From the NCBI GenBank assembly GCA_024698685.1, contig JAILQZ010000053.1:1-44747 (forward strand): a stretch of DNA of 44,747 nt, written 5' to 3'. Both the position numbers and the translations under genes were made by a program. The notes under the pieces were generated by a model. It did no database searches, had not been told where the DNA came from, and saw only the letters and a list, made by a program, of their open reading frames with translations. The first letter of the stretch is position 1, and every line of letters starts with the position of its first letter. Below, piece by piece: positions 23,744-30,450 of the stretch. Source of the stretch: a bacterium. GTDB lineage: Bacteria > Actinomycetota > Coriobacteriia > Coriobacteriales > CADBOM01.

Positions 23744-24582
23744 CGCCACACCACCTTCCTGGCATCGAAGACCGGTCCGTCGGCGCATGAGCGGCGCAGG
23801 CCATCCACGGTGTCGACCACGCAGGAGAGGCATGCGCCGATTCCGCAGGCCATCCTGTTCTCCATCGAGACCTCGCATCGCACCTCACCGGAGGCCACGC
23901 GCTCGCTCTCGAGCGCGATCCTGCATGCGATGGCCTCCATCGGCCTGGGTCCGCAGATCGCGATGTAGTCGATCGATGGGTCGCCCGCCAGCGCATCGCG
24001 CATTAGGTCGGTGACGAATCCGCGATGCCCAGCACTGCCGTCGTCGGTGGCGATCAGCATCTTCACGCCAGCGCTCTCGAGGCGCTCGATACCTGCGAGC
24101 TTGCCAGCGTTTCCGGCGCCGAAAGCGCAGGTCACTGCCGCTCCGCTTCGCCTGAGCGCAAGCGCGAGCATGTTGACGGCAGCGATGCCCACTCCTCCGC
24201 AGACCAGCAGCGCATTGCGCGCTTGCGCAGGGGGTGCCCAGCCTGTTCCAACCGGGCCGATGCAGTCGAACCGCTCACCCGGCACCAGGCTCGTCATATG
24301 CTCGGTGCCCTTGCCGGCAAGCTGATAGAGGAGCTCGATGGTCCCCTCTTCGGCATTCGCGTCGTAGATCGAAAACGGGCGCCTCAGGATGTGCCCCCCG
24401 AACCGTGGGAGCCTGAAATGCGCGAACTGCCCTGGCTCGACCTTGCCGGCCATGCCGGGCGCAGCGAGCCTCAGCAGCCAGATGCCGTCCGCCCGCCTCT
24501 CGTTGGAGAGAACGTCCAGCGCCTCGCACTCGCGATTGGCCTTCGCTCCGCTGCAGGCGCCGCTGTCTCCGATGTTGCTCAT
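23740..24582 (-). CDS. pyrK: Dihydroorotate dehydrogenase electron-transfer subunit
   Basis: PyrK carries FAD and a [2Fe-2S] cluster and links PyrD to NAD. The FAD-binding motif RRPFSIYDAN and the NAD-binding LLVCGGVGIAAVNMLALAL are visible. At the C-terminus the cluster cysteines are in MACGIGACLSCVVDT with a further cysteine in RRSCADGPVF. The 280 residues are usual for the family. An N-terminal tail of about 18 residues precedes the conserved part, so the true start may be slightly downstream. It sits between pyrC and pyrD. Confidence 0.95.
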   Translation of the reverse strand: MSNIGDSGACSGAKANRECEALDVLSNERRADGIWLLRLAAPGMAGKVEPGQFAHFRLPRFGGHILRRPFSIYDANAEEGTIELLYQLAGKGTEHMTSLVPGERFDCIGPVGTGWAPPAQARNALLVCGGVGIAAVNMLALALRRSGAAVTCAFGAGNAGKLAGIERLESAGVKMLIATDDGSAGHRGFVTDLMRDALAGDPSIDYIAICGPRPMEAIACRIALESERVASGEVRCEVSMENRMACGIGACLSCVVDTVDGLRRSCADGPVFDARKVVWR

Positions 24583-24609
24583 TTGGGCCTTCCTTCCAAG
24601 TCGCCCGCG

Positions 24610-25896
24610 CTAGAGAACCGCGCCATCGACCATGACTGGCTCGCCTGCGATGTAGAGGTCGGTCGCCTTGCCCTTGAGCTCGGCGCCGATGAATCCGGAG
24701 TTGACCGACTTCGAGAGGAAGTCGCGCGCATCGACGGTCCATTCGGCCTCGGGGTCGATGATCGTGAGGTCCGCCGAAGCGCCCTCTTCGAGCTTGACCT
24801 GCGGCAGCCCGGCTATCTCGCGCGGGTTGATCGCCATCAGCTCGACCATGCGCGCGAGCGTGATCCTGCCCGTCGCAACGAGCTTGGTGAGCACGAGTCC
24901 CAGCGAGGTCTCGAGTCCGATCATCCCGAAGGGCGCGAGCTCGAACTCGAGCGCCTTCTCGTGAAGCGCATGGGGCGCGTGGTCGGTGACGATGCAGTCG
25001 ATCGTCCCATCGCCCAGCGCCTCGATCAGCGCCTCGGCATCCTCCGCGCGCCTCAGCGGCGGGTTGACCTTCAGCGAGGTGTCGTAGGAGTTGTCGATAT
25101 CGTCTTGCGTGAGGAAGAGATGATGCGGCGTGACCTCGCAGGTCACCGGGAGGCCCTTGGCTTTCGCGTTCGCAACCGCCTCGATTCCGCCGCGCGTGGT
25201 GATGTGCTGGATGTGCAGCTTGCAACGCGTGAGCTCGCAGAGCGCGATGTCGCGCCCGATCTGGATCTCCTCCGCTGCGGCCGGCCAACCGGCCAGGCCC
25301 AGACGCGTAGATGCGGTTCCCTCGTTGACCACGCCGGTGCCGCTGAGGTCGTCCACCTGGCAGTGCGACATGATGCCCTTGCCGAACATCTTCACATAGT
25401 CCATCGCCCTGCGCATCATCGAGTCGCTCTGAACCCCGCGGCCATCGTCGGAGAACGCAACCGCTCCTGCAGCCGACATGCTGCCGATCTCGGCAAGCGC
25501 CTTGCCCTGCAGGCCTACGGTGATCGCCCCTACCGGATGGATGCGCACGTGCGCGTCGCGGGCCTTGCTCAAGATGTACTCGACTCCGCTCTCGGTGTCG
25601 CAGGTGGGGTTGGTGTTGGGCATGACGCAGACGTCGGTGAAGCCTCCGTGCGCTGCAGATGCCGATCCGCTGATCAGGTCCTCCTTGTACTCGAGGCCCG
25701 GATCGCGGAAGTGGACGTGGATGTCGACGAGGCCGGGAACGATAACCTTCCCCTGCATCTCGCGGACCTCGGCGCCCTCGCACTCCAGCCCCTCGCCGAC
25801 CGCGGCGATCGCGCCATCTGCCACGAGCAGATCGGCCACCCTGTCCAGACCCACAGCGGGGTCGACCAGACGTGCTCCCCTAAACAGTAAGCTCAT
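24610..25896 (-). CDS. pyrC: Dihydroorotase
   Basis: PyrC cyclises carbamoyl aspartate to dihydroorotate. It is the class I (amidohydrolase, about 430 residues) form. The zinc-binding HVH is in VPGLVDIHVHFRDPG (His60, His62), with FSDDGRGV, VTCEVTPHHLFL, and TDHAPHAL carrying the further metal and catalytic residues. The C-terminal GASADLTIIDPEAEWTVDARDFLSKSVNSGF is typical. ATG 25896 lies inside the pyrB end (17-nt overlap), with GAGAAGG immediately before it. TTG/GTG codons just upstream are alternatives. Confidence 0.95.
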   Translation of the reverse strand: MSLLFRGARLVDPAVGLDRVADLLVADGAIAAVGEGLECEGAEVREMQGKVIVPGLVDIHVHFRDPGLEYKEDLISGSASAAHGGFTDVCVMPNTNPTCDTESGVEYILSKARDAHVRIHPVGAITVGLQGKALAEIGSMSAAGAVAFSDDGRGVQSDSMMRRAMDYVKMFGKGIMSHCQVDDLSGTGVVNEGTASTRLGLAGWPAAAEEIQIGRDIALCELTRCKLHIQHITTRGGIEAVANAKAKGLPVTCEVTPHHLFLTQDDIDNSYDTSLKVNPPLRRAEDAEALIEALGDGTIDCIVTDHAPHALHEKALEFELAPFGMIGLETSLGLVLTKLVATGRITLARMVELMAINPREIAGLPQVKLEEGASADLTIIDPEAEWTVDARDFLSKSVNSGFIGAELKGKATDLYIAGEPVMVDGAVL

Positions 25897-26824
25897 CCTT
25901 CTCACCACCAATCAGCGCATACATGACGGCCATCCTCACGGCCACTCCGGCGTTCACCTGATCCAGCACGAGCATCCGCGGATCGTCGGCGATCTCGGAA
26001 GAGACCTCGACGCCCCTGTTCATGGGGCCGGGATGCATCACAATCGCGTTTTCCCTCATCTTAGCCGCTCTGCGCGCGTCGAGGCCGAAGAGATTCGCGT
26101 ATTCGCGAAGCGTCGGGAAGGGCGCGTCGTCGAGACGCTCCTGCTGGATGCGCAGCATGTAGAGGACATCGGCCTCGGGGATGACCTCATCGAGGCTCCA
26201 GGAGACCTCCGCGCCGAGCACGTCGGGGCGCGCCGGCAAAAGCGTCGGCGGGGCCACGGCTATCGGATTGGCTCCGAGCGCCTTGAGCGCGGGAGCGAGC
26301 GAGCCGAAAACGCGCGAGTGCGCGATGTCGCCGACGATCGCGACGTTGAGCCCGTCGAGATGGCCGAAATGCTCGCGCATCGTGAAGAGGTCGAGCAGCG
26401 TCTGCGTCGGGTGCTGGTGCTTCCCGTCGCCGCCGTTGATGATATGGGCGCTCATGTTGTCCGCGAGGATGCGCGGCGCGCCAGCGTAGCGGTGCCTGAT
26501 CACCACGATGTCGCAGTTCATCGCCGAGAGCGTCTTCGCGGTGTCGACGAGCGATTCGCCCTTGGTGGTGGAGCTGGTCGAACCCGACATGTTCACCGCA
26601 TCGGCGGAGAGGCGCTTCGCTGCGATCTCGAACGAGGTGCGCGTGCGCGTCGAGGGCTCGAGGAACATGTTGACGATCGTCCGGCCGCGCAGCGTGGGCA
26701 GCTTCTTGATCGCGCGGTCGTTGACTTCCTTGAACGACCTCGCCAGGTCGAGTATCGACATGATCTCGGAGGGCGTGAAGTCGCCGATCTCGAGGAGATG
26801 CTTCGATTTGACGATGCCCATCAC
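25880..26824 (-). CDS. pyrB: Aspartate carbamoyltransferase catalytic subunit
   Basis: PyrB joins carbamoyl phosphate and aspartate. The carbamoyl-phosphate motif FLEPSTRTRTSFE is at residues 54-66, followed by SSTTKGESLVDTAKTL, GDGKHQHPTQTLLDLFT, and MHPGPMNRGVEV. It is 314 residues and no PyrI gene is adjacent, as in Gram-positives with an unregulated trimer. The ATG overlaps the end of pyrR by 4 nt. Confidence 0.97.
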   Translation of the reverse strand: MMGIVKSKHLLEIGDFTPSEIMSILDLARSFKEVNDRAIKKLPTLRGRTIVNMFLEPSTRTRTSFEIAAKRLSADAVNMSGSTSSTTKGESLVDTAKTLSAMNCDIVVIRHRYAGAPRILADNMSAHIINGGDGKHQHPTQTLLDLFTMREHFGHLDGLNVAIVGDIAHSRVFGSLAPALKALGANPIAVAPPTLLPARPDVLGAEVSWSLDEVIPEADVLYMLRIQQERLDDAPFPTLREYANLFGLDARRAAKMRENAIVMHPGPMNRGVEVSSEIADDPRMLVLDQVNAGVAVRMAVMYALIGGEKDELTV

Positions 26825-27483
26825 TCATCGCCCCCTTCCTGCACCTTCGCCGCCGATGCGTCGCGACCTGATCCCGCCGCGGCGCGCTTGTAGCTGATGG
26901 CATCGAGTCCGACGGGCTGCGATCCGATGTGCTCGCCGGGCTTGGTGGCCTCGGTGAGCTCGACCGCGGTGCGCCCGTCGATGCGCTCTGCATAGAAGCG
27001 CACCTGCTGGGTCGACGATGTGGGGATGTTCTTGCCGACGTAATCCGGGCGAATCGGCAGCTCGCGATGACCGCGATCGACCAGCACCGCCAGCTGTATG
27101 CGCGCGGGCCTTCCGTAGTCCATCAGCGCGTCCAAGGCGCTTCGCACCGTGCGCCCCGTGTAGAGCACGTCGTCAACGAGAATGATGTTCTTCCCGCTGA
27201 TCGAGAACGGGATCTGGGTCTCGTAGACCTCGGTGGGAAGGTGTCCGGAGACGTCGTCGCGGTAGAACGAGACGTCGAGCGAACCGACAGGGATCCTGAC
27301 GCCCTCGATCTGCTCGACGCGCTCGCCGAGCACCGACGCGAGGATGTCTCCCCTGGTGACGATGCCGATGAGGATCAGGTCGTCGAGGTTGTCGTTCTTC
27401 TCGATGATCTCGTGCGCGATGCGCGTCAGGGAATGGGATATCGCCCTCTCGTCCATGACGATCGAGCCTTGAGAAGCTTGCAT
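26821..27483 (-). CDS. pyrR: Bifunctional pyr operon regulator / uracil phosphoribosyltransferase
   Basis: PyrR binds pyr mRNA in response to UMP and PRPP and has uracil phosphoribosyltransferase activity. The phosphoribosyltransferase signature is ILVDDVLYTGRTVRSALDAL, with SLDVSFYRDD and ALVDRGHRELPIRPDYVGKNIPTS. The start at 27483 follows GAGGAGG with normal spacing. At 220 residues it is longer than the usual about 180, through an extra C-terminal tail of some 40 residues of unknown role. It heads pyrRBCKDF. Its leader carries an intrinsic terminator, consistent with attenuation. Confidence 0.95.
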   Translation of the reverse strand: MQASQGSIVMDERAISHSLTRIAHEIIEKNDNLDDLILIGIVTRGDILASVLGERVEQIEGVRIPVGSLDVSFYRDDVSGHLPTEVYETQIPFSISGKNIILVDDVLYTGRTVRSALDALMDYGRPARIQLAVLVDRGHRELPIRPDYVGKNIPTSSTQQVRFYAERIDGRTAVELTEATKPGEHIGSQPVGLDAISYKRAAAGSGRDASAAKVQEGGDE

Positions 27484-27500
27484 GATGTGCCTCCTCTTAT

Positions 27501-27534
27501 CAAAACGCCCTTGCGGATGGAGTTCCGGCAAGGG
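27501..27534 (-). terminator. Attenuator terminator in the pyrR leader
   Basis: On the minus strand CCCTTGC and GCAAGGG (27528-27534 and 27508-27514) form a stem extendable by GG/CC with a bulge, followed directly by CGTTTTG. It sits 18 nt upstream of the pyrR start. A second CCCTTGC copy at 27555-27561 could pair with the same GCAAGGG and prevent the terminator. Confidence 0.6.
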
Positions 27535-27546
27535 TTTCGAGGCGCA

Positions 27547-27612
27547 GTGCATGCGCAAGGGGATGCACACGGGCATCCTGCTATGAATCGCCTTGTCGGT
27601 CTCACGGTACCG
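27547..27612 (-). promoter_or_regulatory. Upstream part of the pyr attenuator with possible PyrR-binding hairpin
   Basis: Two hairpins are visible on the minus strand. GTGCAT/ATGCAC (27563-27568 with 27547-27552) holds the alternative CCCTTGC in its loop. CGGT/ACCG (27597-27612) has a loop ACCGTGAG that partly matches the PyrR-binding consensus, with two mismatches. Together with the terminator these look like the parts of a PyrR-controlled attenuator. Confidence 0.4.
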
Positions 27613-27625
27613 CATTTAAAGGTCG

Positions 27626-27653
27626 TGTATATGTTAGCTTGCGAATCGTCCAC
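27626..27653 (-). promoter_or_regulatory. Candidate pyr operon promoter
   Basis: TATACA (27626-27631) with GTGGAC (27648-27653) 16 nt upstream on the minus strand. The -10 is good, the -35 is weak. The predicted leader to pyrR is about 135 nt. Confidence 0.4.
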
Positions 27654-27670
27654 TCGCAAGGCGAATCGTC
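27638..27670. repeat. Repeats around the pyr promoter -35 region
   Basis: The 10-mer GCGAATCGTC occurs at 27641-27650 and 27661-27670, 20 bp apart. CTTGCGA (27638-27644) and TCGCAAG (27654-27660) form an inverted repeat through the same stretch. They straddle the predicted -35 box. Confidence 0.45.
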
Positions 27671-27753
27671 GCGAATTGCCCTTTGGCAGGGCGCATCGGG
27701 GGTTTTCTGGGCGGAGGCGGCGCGTTGGGCCCGCCAAGCGCAAGGCGCAAGCG

Positions 27754-28887
27754 CTATTTCCAGCCGCGGAACTCGTTGACTACGATGTTGGCGATCGCGT
27801 AGGTGAAGTCCTCGTGGTCGTTGAGCGCGCCGACGGTGGTGAAGCGCACGGGTTCACCCGAAGCGTCATTGGCGAACAGGTCGAGGAACTTGCGCTTCAT
27901 CTCGATGGCTACCGTATGGCGCATGTCGATGGTAGGAACGACGCCTCCCGGCGCCACGACGACGATGTCCTTCACGCTGCCGAGCTTGAAGCGCTCGAGC
28001 GTCTCCTCGAAGGTTGGCGTGAGCGCATCGCGGCCCCTGATGGCAACGGAGGGCAGGTAGGCGATCGTCCATTCGTTGCGCTTGAGGCCGAGCCTGTTCG
28101 CTACGGCTAGCGCGGTGGCCGAGGTCTGCAGCTCGTAGTTGTCTCCATCTTGGATATCGCGCAGCGGCGCGGTGCGGTAGACGAAGACCAGCTTGTGCTT
28201 CGGCGCAAGCATGTCGAGCGCGGAGAGGGAGCCCGTGGCGTTGACCTCGGGAATCCTGTGCTTGCCCGCACCCCCCTGCGGACGCAGCCTCTCCACGGTG
28301 TCGAGGATGTTGTTCGCAAGCGCCTCGATGTACCACTCGTCATCATAGAAGTTGTCGATGAAGCGGTACTCCACGTCGCTCGAGAAGCGCCTCTTCTCCT
28401 TCTTCCACGCATCGTGCACGGAGGCGGTGAAGGTGTAGGAGGACTGCGGAGCCATCGGGACGATGACGATGCGCTTTGCACCCGACTCGGTGAGATGCTG
28501 CAGCCCCTCGCGGATGCCCGGCTTGCCGTACCGCGAGACGCTGGCGGTGACCACGTTGGTCATCCCGAGATCCTCGATGTCGAGCGCGATGGCGCGCCTT
28601 TGCCTGTTGCAGTTCTTCTGGTATGTGGATTCGCCGCTCCAGAAGCTGCTGATCTCGCGCTTGAGCTCCTGGACGGCCGGGCCGAGGATCGAGAACTGCA
28701 TCTTGGGAAGCCAAAGCGGCAGCGGAAGCGTGCGCACGCGCTTGTCGAGCAGGATCCTGCGCATGAACGGCCTGAGCGTCTTGTCGTCGATGTCCGAGGG
28801 AAGGCCGTAGTGGACGAACAGCACGCCATACTGCGCGCTGGGGGCCTTCGCCTTGTCCTTCTTAGGCTTCTCTGCCAAAGCAACCAC
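27754..28887 (-). CDS. Divergent ferrochelatase-family protein
   Basis: The 377-residue product has the ferrochelatase fold pattern: YGVLFVHYGLPSDIDDKTLRPFMRRILLDKRV at the start, SRYGKPGI, VIVPMAPQSSYTF, and GDNYELQTSATALAVANRLGL. However, the conserved S-A-H-G-L-P containing the metal-site histidine is FVYRTAP here, placing Arg238 at the histidine. The catalytic glutamate of the D-x-x-E-T segment aligns with Asp321. It may therefore be an inactive, altered-specificity or regulatory homologue; the hemH name is deliberately withheld. The GTG at 28887 has AGGA too close; TTG at 28878 is an alternative. It is the last gene of ileS-lspA-rluD-hemH-like, 25 nt after rluD. Confidence 0.75.
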   Translation of the reverse strand: MVALAEKPKKDKAKAPSAQYGVLFVHYGLPSDIDDKTLRPFMRRILLDKRVRTLPLPLWLPKMQFSILGPAVQELKREISSFWSGESTYQKNCNRQRRAIALDIEDLGMTNVVTASVSRYGKPGIREGLQHLTESGAKRIVIVPMAPQSSYTFTASVHDAWKKEKRRFSSDVEYRFIDNFYDDEWYIEALANNILDTVERLRPQGGAGKHRIPEVNATGSLSALDMLAPKHKLVFVYRTAPLRDIQDGDNYELQTSATALAVANRLGLKRNEWTIAYLPSVAIRGRDALTPTFEETLERFKLGSVKDIVVVAPGGVVPTIDMRHTVAIEMKRKFLDLFANDASGEPVRFTTVGALNDHEDFTYAIANIVVNEFRGWK

Positions 28888-28912
28888 TTCCTAGAGCCAA
28901 CGCCTGGAGCTA

Positions 28913-29932
28913 TCAGGCCTGCCTGCTGGCCTCGGAGGCGCGCATGCTCTCGAAGACCTGCTCGCCATACTCCGTGCGCCCCATCGACCTGCCGGCCAAA
29001 CCATCGAGGGCCCTCTGCAGGTCCTCGGGGAGGCTGTCAACGAATAGCATATCCTCTTCCGTCACAGGATGCATGAACGAAAGCTTGTACGAATGCAGGA
29101 ATTGCCTGCGCAAGCCCAGATTCGCCTGCTCCTTTCCTGCACCATACATCATATCCCCAACCACCGCATGTCCGATATAGGACATGTGGACTCTGATCTG
29201 ATGGGTACGCCCGGAGAAGAGCTTGCACTCGATGAGGCAATAGCCGTTGTCGGTGCGGGAGGCCTCGAAGCGCTCGAGCACCGTGAAGGTGGTTACGGCA
29301 GAGCGGGCGGATTGCGAGTCGCTAACCGCCATCTTGAGGCGTTCCTTGGGATGGCGCGCGATGGGCGCATCGATGTAGCCGGTGTCGCGCGCTATGTAGC
29401 CGTGGACGAGCGCGAGGTACCTGCGGTCGATGCTGCGCACCCTGATGCCATCCTGCAGCGCATAGCCTACGTCATCGGTTTTGGCGGCGAGCATCAGGCC
29501 CGAGGTGTCCATGTCGAGGCGGTGAACGATTCCGAGGCGATCATCGCCCTGCAGGTTGGCGAGGTGGTCCTTGCCGCAGTGGGCGATCAGCGCGTTGACG
29601 AGCGTGTCGCCGACGTGCCCGGGCGAGGGATGGCAAACGAGCCCGACGGGCTTGCTGAGCACGATCATATCATCGTCCTCGAAGCGTATGTCCAAGTCGA
29701 TGTCGTAGCCGGCGAGCTCGAGCGCCACCGGCTCGAATACCGTGTACTCGATGCGGTCTCCCGCTCGGACGGAATACTTCTTGCTCTCCGCTCCCCCGTT
29801 GACGTAGACCTCGCCCGACTCGATCGCCTTGGCGGCGGCGGAGCGGCTGGCAAAGCCGGGAAGGCCGGCAAGGAGCGCATCGAGGCGCTGCCCGCTCTCA
29901 TCCTGCTCCACGACATGCACGTAGTCGCTCAT
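28913..29932 (-). CDS. RluA/RluD-family pseudouridine synthase
   Basis: Ribosomal RNA pseudouridine synthase of 339 residues. An S4 RNA-binding domain (about 15-75: QRLDALLAGLPGFASRSAAAKAIESGEVYVNG) precedes the catalytic domain. The latter has VHRLDMDTSGLMLAAKT with the catalytic aspartate in the HRLD motif, RRYLALVHG, and LIECKLFSGRTHQIRVHMSYIGHAVVGD. Position after lspA is typical of RluD-like enzymes acting on 23S rRNA, but RluA-family members are hard to separate by sequence. Its ATG overlaps the lspA stop as ATGA. Confidence 0.92.
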   Translation of the reverse strand: MSDYVHVVEQDESGQRLDALLAGLPGFASRSAAAKAIESGEVYVNGGAESKKYSVRAGDRIEYTVFEPVALELAGYDIDLDIRFEDDDMIVLSKPVGLVCHPSPGHVGDTLVNALIAHCGKDHLANLQGDDRLGIVHRLDMDTSGLMLAAKTDDVGYALQDGIRVRSIDRRYLALVHGYIARDTGYIDAPIARHPKERLKMAVSDSQSARSAVTTFTVLERFEASRTDNGYCLIECKLFSGRTHQIRVHMSYIGHAVVGDMMYGAGKEQANLGLRRQFLHSYKLSFMHPVTEEDMLFVDSLPEDLQRALDGLAGRSMGRTEYGEQVFESMRASEASRQA

Positions 29933-30441
29933 TTCGCGCCCACCTCCTGCTTGTCGCGGAAGAAGCTGTTGCGGCTGAAGATCGCGAAGATCACCCATAG
30001 GATCATCCCGCAGGTGATGCAGATGTCCGCCACGTTGAATACCGGGAAGCTGATGAGGTCGAAGCTCAGGAAGTCGGTGACGGCGCCGTAGAACGCGCGG
30101 TCGAAGGCGTTGCCGAGGGCGCCGGCGAAGATGGCGCCGAGAAGAACGACCTCATATGGCGTGCGCTTGCAGAATCTGGCCAGATAGACAAGGATCGCCG
30201 CGCAAACCACGACGGTGATGACTAGGAAGAGCACCTTCGCCCCGTTGAGCATGCCGAACGATGCGCCCTCGTTGAAGACGAGCTTGAAGCTGAAGACTCC
30301 GGAGATGACATCGATGCTTCCCGAACTCAGCGCGATATTCGCCCAAACCTTGGTCAACCTGTCCGCGATCACTCCCACCACCGCAACGATGGTGAAGACG
30401 ATCGCGGACCTCTTGGTCGAAAGGACGCGGGCGGCTGACAT
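29929..30441 (-). CDS. lspA: Signal peptidase II (lipoprotein signal peptidase)
   Basis: LspA cleaves prolipoprotein signal peptides in the membrane. Four membrane helices are visible in 170 residues. The catalytic aspartates are Asp114 in GALGNAFDRA and Asp139 in FPVFNVADI, with the N-terminal DRLTKVW and FNEGASFGML signatures. GAGG lies 6 nt upstream of the ATG, inside the 9-nt gap after ileS. Its natural substrates would include the Tat lipoprotein encoded at 7531-8817. Confidence 0.95.
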   Translation of the reverse strand: MSAARVLSTKRSAIVFTIVAVVGVIADRLTKVWANIALSSGSIDVISGVFSFKLVFNEGASFGMLNGAKVLFLVITVVVCAAILVYLARFCKRTPYEVVLLGAIFAGALGNAFDRAFYGAVTDFLSFDLISFPVFNVADICITCGMILWVIFAIFSRNSFFRDKQEVGAK

Positions 30442-30450
30442 CGGTGCCTC

